From CALVGQ01 sp031551965 (GTDB taxonomy: Bacteria > Bacillota_I > Bacilli_A > Erysipelotrichales > Erysipelotrichaceae), in the NCBI GenBank assembly GCA_031551965.1, contig JAVBMW010000008.1, forward strand, positions 1 to 24,650: a DNA stretch of 24,650 nt, in the 5' to 3' direction. The position numbers were made by a program, and so were the translations under genes. The notes under the pieces are model-generated. The model worked only from the letters and a program-made list of their open reading frames with translations, was not told the origin of the DNA and made no database searches. Below are positions 7,436-14,802 of this stretch, piece after piece; the stretch's first letter is position 1, and each line of letters starts with the position of its first letter.

Positions 7436-8197
7436 TCAGTTTTCTTGACTATTCAAAATTTCTACAAATAGGTTATTCAAATTATCCCAATTTTGTTTTA
7501 AATCAGGATAATTTTTAATTGCACAATTAATTTCTTCAAGTTTTATTTCAATGTATTTTTCTAATGTTTTGTTGTGTTCAATCAAATGACTTTCGGGATG
7601 TTGTGTTTTTTGTAGTAGATACTTTTGGACAATATGCTTAACTTCAACATCTAACATTTTATCGCATAGCTCAGAAAATAAAATAGGTGGAATTGTATTG
7701 AATTCCATAATCCATAAACAAGCTAAGAGAGGTCTTAAAACATAGAAATAACGTTTAAGTTTTACTTGGTCCTTTTCACAAATTAACTGATAGTTCATTT
7801 TTGCTGTATTAAAATAATGATAAAGTGCTTTGCGAATCGAAAAGAATTCCTTTGTAACTTCATAAATTTTCATAAAGTCATCAGTGGTCTTATATATGAT
7901 CGGAGAATGTGCCCATTCGAAAAAAGTGGGATTTGCATTATGTACTAAACGTAATGCCTTGATCAGATCCCAACCGTTGATGTCATAAACTTCATCTAAC
8001 TGCCATTCAATCACATCTCTAGTTTTATTAAGTTTCAAATAATCTTCTATCTTGCGTATATAGATAAAACGGACATCATAATCACTGTCAATAGACGAGA
8101 ACCCCCACGCACGGCTTCCTGATTCAACGGCATGTAGAATTCTTATGTTTTCTTTGACTTCGATTTCTTTTAGTTTGTCTTGAATTATATCTTGCAT
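7436..8197 (-). CDS. Predicted nucleotidyltransferase, RlaP/YcgL type (pol-beta superfamily)
   Basis: A 253-residue protein with the pol-beta nucleotidyltransferase signature: ESGSRAWGF at residues 25-33 (GS...W) followed by SIDSDYDVRF with metal-binding Asp39 and Asp41. The further conserved stretches of the PF10127/COG3541 family are present: NGWDLIKALRLVHNANPTFFEW near 74-95 and RKALYHYFNTAKMNY near 123-137. Family members next to RNA ligases are linked to RNA repair (established for RlaP), but here no ligase or other repair gene is near: the neighbours are an SDR and a divergent asparaginase-like gene. RBS AAGGATGG precedes the ATG. The reaction itself (NMP transfer) is family knowledge; the target is unknown. 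Confidence 0.88.
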   Translation of the reverse strand: MQDIIQDKLKEIEVKENIRILHAVESGSRAWGFSSIDSDYDVRFIYIRKIEDYLKLNKTRDVIEWQLDEVYDINGWDLIKALRLVHNANPTFFEWAHSPIIYKTTDDFMKIYEVTKEFFSIRKALYHYFNTAKMNYQLICEKDQVKLKRYFYVLRPLLACLWIMEFNTIPPILFSELCDKMLDVEVKHIVQKYLLQKTQHPESHLIEHNKTLEKYIEIKLEEINCAIKNYPDLKQNWDNLNNLFVEILNSQEN

Positions 8198-8277
8198 AGA
8201 ATCCCATCCTTTACTGAATTTAATATGAAAATTATAGCATTTTAGATTACAATAGTATATATAAGTGAGGACTGACT

Positions 8278-9228
8278 ATGTGGTGTATGATTGCAACTTG
8301 GAGAATGGCGCTTGAGGGAGTAAATGTTGCGGAAAAACTTTTGAAAGAAGGAAATAGTAGTGCAGATGCAGTTGAAGCTACGATAAAAGAAACTGAAAAT
8401 TGTGCAATTTATAAATCAGTAGGCTATGGTGGATTACCGAATGAAGAAATGGAAGTTGAACTTGATGCAGCTTTTATGGATGGAGACACATTATCTATCG
8501 GTGCGATTTGTGCAATACAGAACTTTGCGAACCCAATCAGCATTGCCCGCAAGCTAAGTGAAAAAGAAGTCAACAATATGTTAGTAGGAGTTGGTGCAAA
8601 CCAATATGCAATGAAAGAAGGATTTGAAAGTAAACTCATGTTGACAAAACATGCTGAAGATTTTTATAATCACAGATTAGAACAAATGAAAAATGTTGAA
8701 AAATTAGATCAAGGACATGATACGATCGGTGTAGTCTGTCTTGATTCAGTCGGAAAAGTTTGCTCAGCGACAAGTACTAGTGGAATGTTCATGAAAGAAA
8801 AAGGAAGAGTTGGTGATTCGCCTTTAGTTGGTTCGGGATTCTATGCAGATTCTAAAGTAGGTGGAGCAACGGCAACAGGACTTGGCGAAGACTTGATGAA
8901 AGGTTGTATTTCCTATGAGATCGTCAGGTTAATGAAAGAAGGAATGCACCCACAAACAGCCTGCGAAAAAGCAGTCTTTGATTTAGATAAGGAGCTAAAA
9001 GAAAGACGTCAAAAGGCAGGAGATATCAGTGTTGTAGCGATGAATAATAAAGGACAATGGGGTGCAGCATCCAATATTGAAGATTTTTCGTTTGTGGTCA
9101 TGTCAGAGAATCAAAAAGCTACAGTTTATCGCATTCAAAATGAAAATGGTGTCTGTAAACGCATTGAGGCAAGCCAACAATGGATCGATGAGTACTTGGA
9201 AATTCGAATGAAGGATTTTGTTATATAG
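8278..9228 (+). CDS. Glycosylasparaginase-type N4-asparaginase / isoaspartyl peptidase (Ntn hydrolase)
   Basis: A 316-residue member of the asparaginase type 2 Ntn-hydrolase family. The proenzyme cleaves itself before a threonine: GHDTIGVVC around residues 146-154 gives Thr149 as the new N-terminal nucleophile. Downstream, GRVGDSPLVGSGFYAD and GGATATGLGE are the substrate-binding stretches conserved in N4-(beta-N-acetylglucosaminyl)-L-asparaginase. Family members hydrolyse the bond between asparagine and N-acetylglucosamine, or isoaspartyl peptides. No signal peptide is visible, so it is probably cytoplasmic. It starts with ATG (GAGG eight bases upstream) 80 bases from the divergent nucleotidyltransferase gene. 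Which of the two activities applies cannot be told from sequence alone. Confidence 0.9.
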   Translation: MWCMIATWRMALEGVNVAEKLLKEGNSSADAVEATIKETENCAIYKSVGYGGLPNEEMEVELDAAFMDGDTLSIGAICAIQNFANPISIARKLSEKEVNNMLVGVGANQYAMKEGFESKLMLTKHAEDFYNHRLEQMKNVEKLDQGHDTIGVVCLDSVGKVCSATSTSGMFMKEKGRVGDSPLVGSGFYADSKVGGATATGLGEDLMKGCISYEIVRLMKEGMHPQTACEKAVFDLDKELKERRQKAGDISVVAMNNKGQWGAASNIEDFSFVVMSENQKATVYRIQNENGVCKRIEASQQWIDEYLEIRMKDFVI

Positions 9229-9246
9229 ACTTTTGCTTGTGAATTT

Positions 9247-9255
9247 TGTTATAAT
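9247..9255 (+). promoter_or_regulatory. Extended -10 promoter of the HTH/RCC1 protein gene
   Basis: TGTTATAAT, a TGn-extended -10, lies 19 bases after the preceding stop codon and 24 before the next start codon. The -35 region has no good match. The RBS AGGAGA lies between. Confidence 0.65.
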
Positions 9256-9278
9256 GAGGCAGCATTAAGGAGAGTTTT

Positions 9279-11021
9279 ATGTCAACAGTCAACAACTATC
9301 CAGAGAAACTCATGAAACTCAGAAAACATTTTAAATATTCTCAACAGGATGTTGCGAATTTTTGTCGCGTTGAATTGGTTGAATACATGGGCTGGGAAAA
9401 TGGCAGAATCACTCCTGAAGAAGATAATGTTGCTAAACTTGCAGAAATTTATCATATCAGTATAGAAGAATTAAAAGATGAATCGAAAGAAATATCTTTA
9501 TTTGAATATAAAACAGATGAAATTGAAATTCCATTTATTAAAAACGAAACATTAAAAGAAGATACAATTGTTTTAGATACCCCAAAAATAGAACCAAATG
9601 TTTCGATACAAGAAAACAAGTTAAATAAATTTTTTGAACAATATAGAAAACAAATCACAATTGGATTAGTTATTTTTGCGATATTTTTATTTGTGATCTT
9701 TTTGGATAGACTATTTAGTAAAGAAGATGAAATAACGCCTTTATCTTTGGCGATGGAACCTACAATGAGAATTGATGCAGCGGATAATTATAGTGCTGTT
9801 TTAAATACAGATGGGACAGTCTCATTATATGGTGATAATTTAGTATATAATGTTGCGAGTTGGGAAAATATAGTTCAGATAAGTGCCGGTAAGAACCATA
9901 TAGTTGGACTTAAAAATAATGGAAAAGCAGTGGCTACAGGACAAGACAATTATGGTCAAATCAGTGTTTCGTTATGGGAAAATATAGTTCAGATCAGTGC
10001 TGGTGATAACCATACTGTTGGTTTGAATGTGGATGGGAAATTAGTCTGTACTGGAGATAATTCTGTAGGTCAATGCAATGTTGCTGAATATGAAAATGTT
10101 AAATCAGTGAAGGCAGGAGAAACTAATACTTTTATCCTTTTTGATGATAATACTGTAAAAATCATTGGTGAAGTCAGTTTTGATATCGAACAACTCCAAT
10201 CATGGAATGATATTGTGTCGATTGCCAACGGAGGAAAACAAGTTGTCGCTGTAACGAGTGATGGGAAAGTATTATGCTTAGGTAAAGAAGGATCATCTGC
10301 ATGCGATGTAAGTGAATGGATTGATGTTGTATATGTAGATAGTTATAAAGAAAATGTTGTTGCCCTTACGAAAGCAGGGAATGTTATGGTTGCGGGTGAT
10401 AACTTATATAAACAAACTGATGCATCCATAATGGAAAACATGATCGATGTTGCGGCTGGAAAACAATTCATTGTGGGTCTTAATAGCTCTTATGAATTAA
10501 TTGGGATTGGAAATAGTAAACTAAATGTTTTTCCATATCAAGCTACTGAAAATAAAAAACTGGCGACTACTAAAAATAGCTATGTTGAAATCGACACATT
10601 GGTTCGTATAAGTTGGGATAGTGTTCGTTCCGCTTCTTATTATGAAGTTATAATAGAGGGAATTGATACGTTTAAAGTTATGGATTCTAAGTTAAGTGTA
10701 GCGTTATCAAAATTTATTGATGATACAACTTATCAAATTACAATTATTGCATGTAGTTCAACAAATCCTAATAACAATTCTGATCCGTATCACTCTGTTT
10801 TTACTTATTATGAACCTGAACCTATTGAAACACCAACGCCAACACCAGAAATAACCCCAACACCAACGCCAACCCCAACTCCGACACCAACACCAGAAAT
10901 AACCCCAACCCCAACGCCTACACCTACTCCGACATTGACGCCGACCCCAACAGAAACATCAGATTCTACACAAGCCGGAAGCACTGATACGGGAACTGAA
11001 GAAGAATTAACCACACCTTAA
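9279..11021 (+). CDS. Membrane-anchored protein: XRE helix-turn-helix, TM, RCC1-like repeats, FN3-like domain, Pro/Thr tail
   Basis: A 580-residue protein whose parts sit on both sides of the membrane. Residues 7-64 are an XRE-type helix-turn-helix (LMKLRKHFKYSQQDVANFC, GWENGRITPEEDNVAKLAEI). An acidic linker leads to a single TM helix at about 125-143 (QITIGLVIFAIFLFVIFL). From about 165 to 415 there are repeats of 38-40 residues with the pattern ENIVQISAGxNHxVGL-DGKxxxTGxN, resembling RCC1/BLIP-II propeller blades. Residues 435-515 resemble an FN3 module. Then comes a tail of repeated TP dipeptides and an acidic end. No signal peptide or LPXTG sorting motif, so an N-in topology is inferred. 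RodZ has a similar HTH-TM-outside layout, but no homology beyond the HTH is evident. Own terminator; role unknown. Confidence 0.85.
   Translation: MSTVNNYPEKLMKLRKHFKYSQQDVANFCRVELVEYMGWENGRITPEEDNVAKLAEIYHISIEELKDESKEISLFEYKTDEIEIPFIKNETLKEDTIVLDTPKIEPNVSIQENKLNKFFEQYRKQITIGLVIFAIFLFVIFLDRLFSKEDEITPLSLAMEPTMRIDAADNYSAVLNTDGTVSLYGDNLVYNVASWENIVQISAGKNHIVGLKNNGKAVATGQDNYGQISVSLWENIVQISAGDNHTVGLNVDGKLVCTGDNSVGQCNVAEYENVKSVKAGETNTFILFDDNTVKIIGEVSFDIEQLQSWNDIVSIANGGKQVVAVTSDGKVLCLGKEGSSACDVSEWIDVVYVDSYKENVVALTKAGNVMVAGDNLYKQTDASIMENMIDVAAGKQFIVGLNSSYELIGIGNSKLNVFPYQATENKKLATTKNSYVEIDTLVRISWDSVRSASYYEVIIEGIDTFKVMDSKLSVALSKFIDDTTYQITIIACSSTNPNNNSDPYHSVFTYYEPEPIETPTPTPEITPTPTPTPTPTPTPEITPTPTPTPTPTLTPTPTETSDSTQAGSTDTGTEEELTTP
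9861..9994 (+). repeat. In-gene direct repeat (RCC1-like blades)
   Basis: TGGGAAAATATAGTTCAGAT at 9861-9880 recurs identically at 9975-9994, 114 bases (38 codons) away. The following 30 bases are also similar. This suggests a recent blade duplication. Confidence 0.8.
10829..10956 (+). repeat. Degenerate 6-base tandem repeat coding for a Thr-Pro tail
   Basis: Variations of CCAACN/ACGCCN repeated across about 125 bases. They contain two identical copies of CCAACACCAGAAATAACCCC, so the tail has expanded by larger blocks too. It encodes (TP)n interrupted by EI. Length is likely to vary between strains. Confidence 0.85.
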
Positions 11022-11044
11022 GAAGCTGATGCTTCTTTTCTTTT
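11020..11044 (+). terminator. Intrinsic terminator of the HTH/RCC1 gene
   Basis: AAGAAGC, loop TGAT, GCTTCTT followed by TTCTTTT; the 5' arm overlaps the stop codon. Confidence 0.82.
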
Positions 11045-11045
11045 G

Positions 11046-11067
11046 AAAAAAAGGACTTTTCAGTCCT
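11046..11067 (-). terminator. Intrinsic terminator of the aldo/keto reductase gene
   Basis: On the minus strand AGGACT, GAAA tetraloop, AGTCCT and seven T; it faces the preceding terminator in a convergent pair. Confidence 0.85.
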
Positions 11068-11072
11068 ATTCA

Positions 11073-12185
11073 TTATTGAAAATCTTTATCCATTTTTTCT
11101 AATGCATCTGGTATTTGAATATGTTGAGGACATTGAGTAACACATAAACCGCATTTTTGACATAAGCTTGCTTGTCCTTCCTTCATATTTTTGTAAGTAT
11201 TCTTTCCGTTTTCGATTTGATTATAAATATGAGCAGTATTCAAAATCGAAAAATTTCTTGGTATGTTGACCCCAAAAGGACAAGGCATACAATAACGACA
11301 ACCAGTACATGGAACTTGAACTCTAGCATCGAATAAAGCTTTGGCTTTTGAGACGACATTATACTCTTCTTCTGTGAACATTTCAAAGGTATCAAATGTA
11401 TTTAAATTATCAATTACTTGATCATAAGTACTCATTCCCGAAAGTACAGCATAAACATTATCATGGCTAGCTACAAAACGAAGAGCCCAAGAGGCATCAC
11501 TCCAATCTGGATGAGCTGCATGAAATACTTCTTTGATTTCAACGGGAACATTTGCGAGTTGGCCACCTTTAACGGGTTCCATTACACAGACTGGAATGTT
11601 TTTTGATTTAGCAAGTTCATAACCTTTTGTACCTGCTTGAACATCGGTATCCATGTAATTGAATTGGATTTGACAGAAGTCCCAATCATAGTGATTTATG
11701 ATTTCTTCAAAAGCAGCATAATCATCGTGGAAGCTAAATCCAACTCGTTTAATTAAGCCCTTAGCTTTTAAGTCATCTAAACGTGAAAATAAATCTAGAT
11801 CAACAGCCTTTTTGAATTTATCCTTGTTCATAGCGTGAAGCAAATAGTAATCAAAATATTCAACTTGTAATTTTTGAAGTTGTTCATTGAAAAAGCGATC
11901 GAAATCGTCAACTGATTCTACTAAATGAACAGGAGATTTTGTAGCTAAATATAAACTATCTCTGTTTTTTGTCTTAATCCATTTTCCTAAAACGATCTCG
12001 CTAGTGTAATCATGATAAAAATATGCTGTATCATAATAGTTAACACCTCGATCATATGCTAAATCAAGCATTTTAAATGATTCAGCTTCGTTAATAGTTC
12101 CATCTGCATTAATGGGAAATCTCATGCAACCAAAACCAAGTAAAGATGTTGTAGCATTTGTTTTTGTCATAGTTCTTGTTTTCAT
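11073..12185 (-). CDS. Aldo/keto reductase with C-terminal ferredoxin-type 4Fe-4S domain
   Basis: A 370-residue cytoplasmic oxidoreductase. The N-terminal TIM-barrel carries the aldo/keto reductase catalytic set: Asp52 (NYYDTAYFYH), Tyr57, Lys83 (LATKSP) and His117 (LLHAMNKD). The C-terminal 80 residues hold two cysteine clusters of ferredoxin type, CTGCRYCMPCPFGVNIP and CQKCGLCVTQCPQHIQIP, each ready to bind a 4Fe-4S cluster. This architecture is common in anaerobic Firmicutes. It suggests electrons from ferredoxin or flavin rather than simple NADPH-dependent reduction; that is inference. Single gene, divergent from a membrane protein gene, with its own terminator. Substrate unknown. Confidence 0.94.
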   Translation of the reverse strand: MKTRTMTKTNATTSLLGFGCMRFPINADGTINEAESFKMLDLAYDRGVNYYDTAYFYHDYTSEIVLGKWIKTKNRDSLYLATKSPVHLVESVDDFDRFFNEQLQKLQVEYFDYYLLHAMNKDKFKKAVDLDLFSRLDDLKAKGLIKRVGFSFHDDYAAFEEIINHYDWDFCQIQFNYMDTDVQAGTKGYELAKSKNIPVCVMEPVKGGQLANVPVEIKEVFHAAHPDWSDASWALRFVASHDNVYAVLSGMSTYDQVIDNLNTFDTFEMFTEEEYNVVSKAKALFDARVQVPCTGCRYCMPCPFGVNIPRNFSILNTAHIYNQIENGKNTYKNMKEGQASLCQKCGLCVTQCPQHIQIPDALEKMDKDFQ

Positions 12186-12268
12186 AAATATACCTCTTAT
12201 TAATTATAACATTCTTTACAATAAGCTCAATAAAACAAAATTGAAAATCAAATGAAATGAGGGACCAT

Positions 12269-12976
12269 ATGAAAAGAATGACAACACAACAAATTATTAG
12301 TAGGTTTGTATTAGGTGCAATGCTTTTTTCATTTGTCTTTATATTAATAAGAATGATTATGGCTCCATCAGAGTATGATCCTGCAAATCCATTGCTTATA
12401 ATCAAAAGCGATTATTACTTGATGTTGGTACAATGTTTACTTGGATGTATCGCAATGGTTGTCCCAAATGTTCTTGAAAAGAATTTAAATGTCAGGATTC
12501 CATCAGGAATGCTTGTTTTGTATGCGATATTTCTTTATGCTGCAATCATATTAGGTGAAGTAAGAAATTATTATTATGATATTCCTTATTGGGATACGGT
12601 TTTGCATACGTTCAGCGGAGGAATGCTTGGAGCACTTGGTTTCTCATTTGTATCACTATTAAATAAATCTGATAAAATACCGATGAATTTATCACCGATG
12701 TTTGTGGCAGCTTTCTCATTTTGCTTTGCGTTATCGTTAGGAGTCTTATGGGAAATATATGAGTTTATTTTTGATGGAATATTAGGCCTTAATATGCAAA
12801 AGTTCATGTTAGAAAACGGTACACCATTAATAGGCAGAGCAGCCTTATCAGACACAATGAAAGATTTGATTGTCGATGGATTAGGTGCTTTCTTGATTAC
12901 ATTTATGGGTTATATTTCTTTAAAATACAAAACAGGATTTGTGGAAAAATTTATCTTTAAAAAACACTTAAAATAG
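12269..12976 (+). CDS. Polytopic membrane protein, YjdF/DUF2238-like
   Basis: The protein has 235 residues from the ATG preceded by GAGGG; an in-frame ATG four codons earlier overlaps that RBS. About six hydrophobic segments are visible (roughly residues 11-31, 48-68, 79-96, 113-132, 143-162, 204-220). Conserved-looking polar residues lie in or next to the membrane: WDTVLHTFSGG with Asp109 and His113, LWEIYEFIFD with Glu162, Glu165 and Asp169, and SDTMKDLIVDGLGA with Asp195, Asp199 and Asp203. The pattern of D..H, WE..E..D and DT..D motifs resembles the YjdF/DUF2238 family, which has no settled function. Family call is tentative. A weak stem AAAAGC/GCTTTT follows the gene. Confidence 0.72.
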   Translation: MKRMTTQQIISRFVLGAMLFSFVFILIRMIMAPSEYDPANPLLIIKSDYYLMLVQCLLGCIAMVVPNVLEKNLNVRIPSGMLVLYAIFLYAAIILGEVRNYYYDIPYWDTVLHTFSGGMLGALGFSFVSLLNKSDKIPMNLSPMFVAAFSFCFALSLGVLWEIYEFIFDGILGLNMQKFMLENGTPLIGRAALSDTMKDLIVDGLGAFLITFMGYISLKYKTGFVEKFIFKKHLK

Positions 12977-13004
12977 ATAAAAAGCCGATTTGTGTGCTTT
13001 TCTA

Positions 13005-13034
13005 TTTACACGTTGTTAAATTTTAGGATATACT
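13005..13034 (+). promoter_or_regulatory. Promoter of the T-box / cysS operon
   Basis: TTTACA (13005-13010), 18-base spacer, TATACT (13029-13034). Transcription would begin near 13041, just before the T-box leader. Confidence 0.6.
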
Positions 13035-13040
13035 AACGAT

Positions 13041-13260
13041 ATAAACCAAGAATAAAGAAAAGTAGTAATCTTAAAATGAATAGAGAGCATCTGGTTGGTG
13101 AAAAGATGACAGGGAGAGATTATGAATGCCTCTTTTAGGGATGATTTGAAATTACAGTAGGATCATACGTATTTCTGCGTTAAAGGATCAAAGTGGGACT
13201 TAATGTTCAAGAAGAGTGGAACCGTGCTATGCACCTCTTGGAGAAGTCTTTTTTATTTTT
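13041..13260 (+). promoter_or_regulatory. T-box leader sensing uncharged tRNA-Cys
   Basis: The stretch between the promoter and the zinc-ribbon gene has T-box marks in order: AGAGAGC with GGTTGGTGAAAAGATG (stem I), a specifier loop GAATGCC at 13124-13130 with the Cys codon TGC at 13127-13129, and an antiterminator at 13212-13239. There, AAGAG pairs with CTCTT and GTGC with GCAC around the bulge TGGAACC (13217-13223). The UGGA of the bulge complements a UCCA 3' end, which fits the U73 discriminator of tRNA-Cys. A run TTTTTTATTTTT follows at 13249-13260. The competing terminator stem is not obvious to me; CTT-GGAG-AAG is short. Downstream cysS agrees with the specificity. Confidence 0.93.
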
Positions 13261-13274
13261 AGGGAGAAAAAATT

Positions 13275-13469
13275 ATGGTAAAACCAAAAACGAAAATATG
13301 TCCATGTTGTAACAGTGAACAGATTGTGGTGACACGCTTGAAATCGATGGCACAGGTAGTACAATCTTTAGATTTGAAGAGTGCAATATTTATGGAAATC
13401 TGTGTTGATTGTGGAACAGTCGTTTCTCAATATGCAGAACATCCAACACATTTAAAAGGAGATAAATAA
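13275..13469 (+). CDS. Small zinc-ribbon protein under Cys T-box control
   Basis: A 64-residue protein, first gene after the T-box, with AGGGAG upstream of the ATG. It has two cysteine pairs, C9-x2-C12 (KICPCCNSEQ) and C43-x2-C46 (EICVDCGTV), separated by about 30 residues: a zinc-ribbon layout. There is no helix-turn-helix and no membrane segment. The stop codon is one base before the ATG of the canonical cysS start, so both are read from one transcript and probably coupled. Placement in a cysteine-responsive unit is seen directly; any role in cysteine or zinc handling is inference. I do not recognise the family beyond the zinc ribbon. Confidence 0.82.
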   Translation: MVKPKTKICPCCNSEQIVVTRLKSMAQVVQSLDLKSAIFMEICVDCGTVVSQYAEHPTHLKGDK

Positions 13470-13470
13470 A

Positions 13471-13542
13471 ATGATACGTTTTTATAATTAAAAGACAAGA
13501 GAAATAGAAGAATTTAAGCCAATAAAAGAAAACGAAGTAAGC
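13471..13542 (+). other. cysS: 5' part of cysS interrupted by in-frame TAA at codon 7
   Basis: ATG at 13471 has a strong RBS (AAAGGAG) and encodes MIRFYN, then TAA at 13489-13491, then KTREIEEFKPIKENEVS in the same frame up to MYVCGP at 13543. The translated stretch on both sides of the stop matches the normal N-terminus of cysteinyl-tRNA synthetase (for example YNTLTRQKE in Bacillus). A single base change in a codon such as TCA would restore the frame. See findings for the readings of this stop. Confidence 0.85.
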
Positions 13543-14802
13543 ATGTATGTTTGTGGACCCACAGTCTATAACCATGCGCATATTGGTAATGCTCGTCCAA
13601 TTATTGTATTCGATACTTTAAGAAGAGTATTAGAAGCCAATGGCTATCATGTAAAATATGTTTCAAATTATACAGATGTCGATGATAAGATCATTAATAA
13701 GGCAAAAGAAGAAGGCGTTACTGAAAAAGAAATTGCAGAGCGCTATATTAAAGCTTATCAAGCTGTTCGAGATAGTCTTAATGCAGAAAATTTGTATGCT
13801 ACTCCAAAAGTAACAGAATGCATGGATGATATCATTGCTTTCATTGACTTGTTAGTAAAAAAAGGACACGCCTATGAAGTGGAAGGAGATGTCTATTTTA
13901 GAGTGAATAGCGTTGATACTTATGGAGAAATTTCAAAACAAAAAATTGATGATCTATTAGTGGGAGCACGTATTGAAGAAAATACTAAAAAAGAGAATCC
14001 ATTAGATTTTGCATTGTGGAAAAGAATGGAAGAAGGTATTCGCTGGGATAGCCCATGGTCACTTGGAAGACCGGGTTGGCATACTGAATGTGTTGTGATG
14101 ATCAACAAAATATTTGGAAATCAAATCGACATTCATGGTGGAGGAACAGATCTTCGTTTTCCACATCACGAAAATGAAGTAGCTCAATCAAGAGCGTGTT
14201 ATGGAAATAGTATCGCAAATTATTGGATGCATAATGCGATGATCAACATCAATAATGAAAAAATGTCTAAATCATTAGGAAATGTTTGGTGGGCAAAAGA
14301 TGTCATTGAAAAATTAGGCGGAAATGTAGTTCGTTGGCTAATGAATAGTGTTCATTATCGCGGAGAGTGCAATATTAGTGATGAAGTGATCGAAACCGCA
14401 AAAACTGAATTAGGAAAAGTAGAAACAGCATTACGACAAGGAATGGTAAAATTAGAAATTTTAAAATCGACAAACACAGATATAATCGATGATTCTTTTA
14501 ATCGTTTTTTGGAAGCGATGAATGATGATTTAAATACTCCAAATGCTTATGCAGAAATATTTGAAACTGTAAAACAACTAAACAATGCATTACGTCAAAG
14601 AGATGTTGACTTAGAAAAAGTGAATGGACTAGTTAATGCAATTGTGAAAATGTTAGAAGTTTTAGGAGTTATTGAGAATAGAGTACATTTATCTGAAGAA
14701 GATTTGGAATTGTTTGAAAGATGGAATGAATATAAAGCTCAAAAAGATTTTGCTCAAGCAGATATTGTACGAAATCAACTAATCGAGCGAGGATTGATTT
14801 AA
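13543..14802 (+). CDS. cysS: Cysteinyl-tRNA synthetase
   Basis: A class I aminoacyl-tRNA synthetase that loads cysteine onto tRNA-Cys. The open part has 419 residues; with the 24 upstream codons it would have 443, close to the family's usual 460. Residues 1-19 hold MYVCGPTVYNHAHIGNARP with the zinc-ligand Cys4 and the HIGN (HIGH) signature. GWHTECVVM and HGGGTDLRFPHHENE carry the remaining zinc ligands, and KMSKS is at 240-244. The catalytic body and anticodon-binding helices look intact. Starting at 13543 removes a beta strand and leaves no convincing RBS. The stop overlaps the mrnC start by one base (TAATG). Regulated by the upstream Cys T-box. Confidence 0.93.
   Translation: MYVCGPTVYNHAHIGNARPIIVFDTLRRVLEANGYHVKYVSNYTDVDDKIINKAKEEGVTEKEIAERYIKAYQAVRDSLNAENLYATPKVTECMDDIIAFIDLLVKKGHAYEVEGDVYFRVNSVDTYGEISKQKIDDLLVGARIEENTKKENPLDFALWKRMEEGIRWDSPWSLGRPGWHTECVVMINKIFGNQIDIHGGGTDLRFPHHENEVAQSRACYGNSIANYWMHNAMININNEKMSKSLGNVWWAKDVIEKLGGNVVRWLMNSVHYRGECNISDEVIETAKTELGKVETALRQGMVKLEILKSTNTDIIDDSFNRFLEAMNDDLNTPNAYAEIFETVKQLNNALRQRDVDLEKVNGLVNAIVKMLEVLGVIENRVHLSEEDLELFERWNEYKAQKDFAQADIVRNQLIERGLI

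Noticed and set aside
9861..9994. Direct repeats as a CRISPR or mobile-element trace
   Set aside because: They are in frame, 38 codons apart, and encode propeller-like blades of one protein.
10808..11014. Minus-strand ORF rich in Val-Gly
   Set aside because: It is only the antisense reading of the Thr-Pro repeat tail; no RBS and extreme composition.
12957..13003. AAAAGC/GCTTTT hairpin as a firm terminator of the membrane protein gene
   Set aside because: Short stem with a 10-base loop; too weak to list as a feature.
13471..14802. TAA reassigned to an amino acid in this organism
   Set aside because: Several genes (for example gap's neighbours, secE, mrnC) end at TAA or overlap the next start exactly there, and terminators follow; a general reassignment is not tenable.
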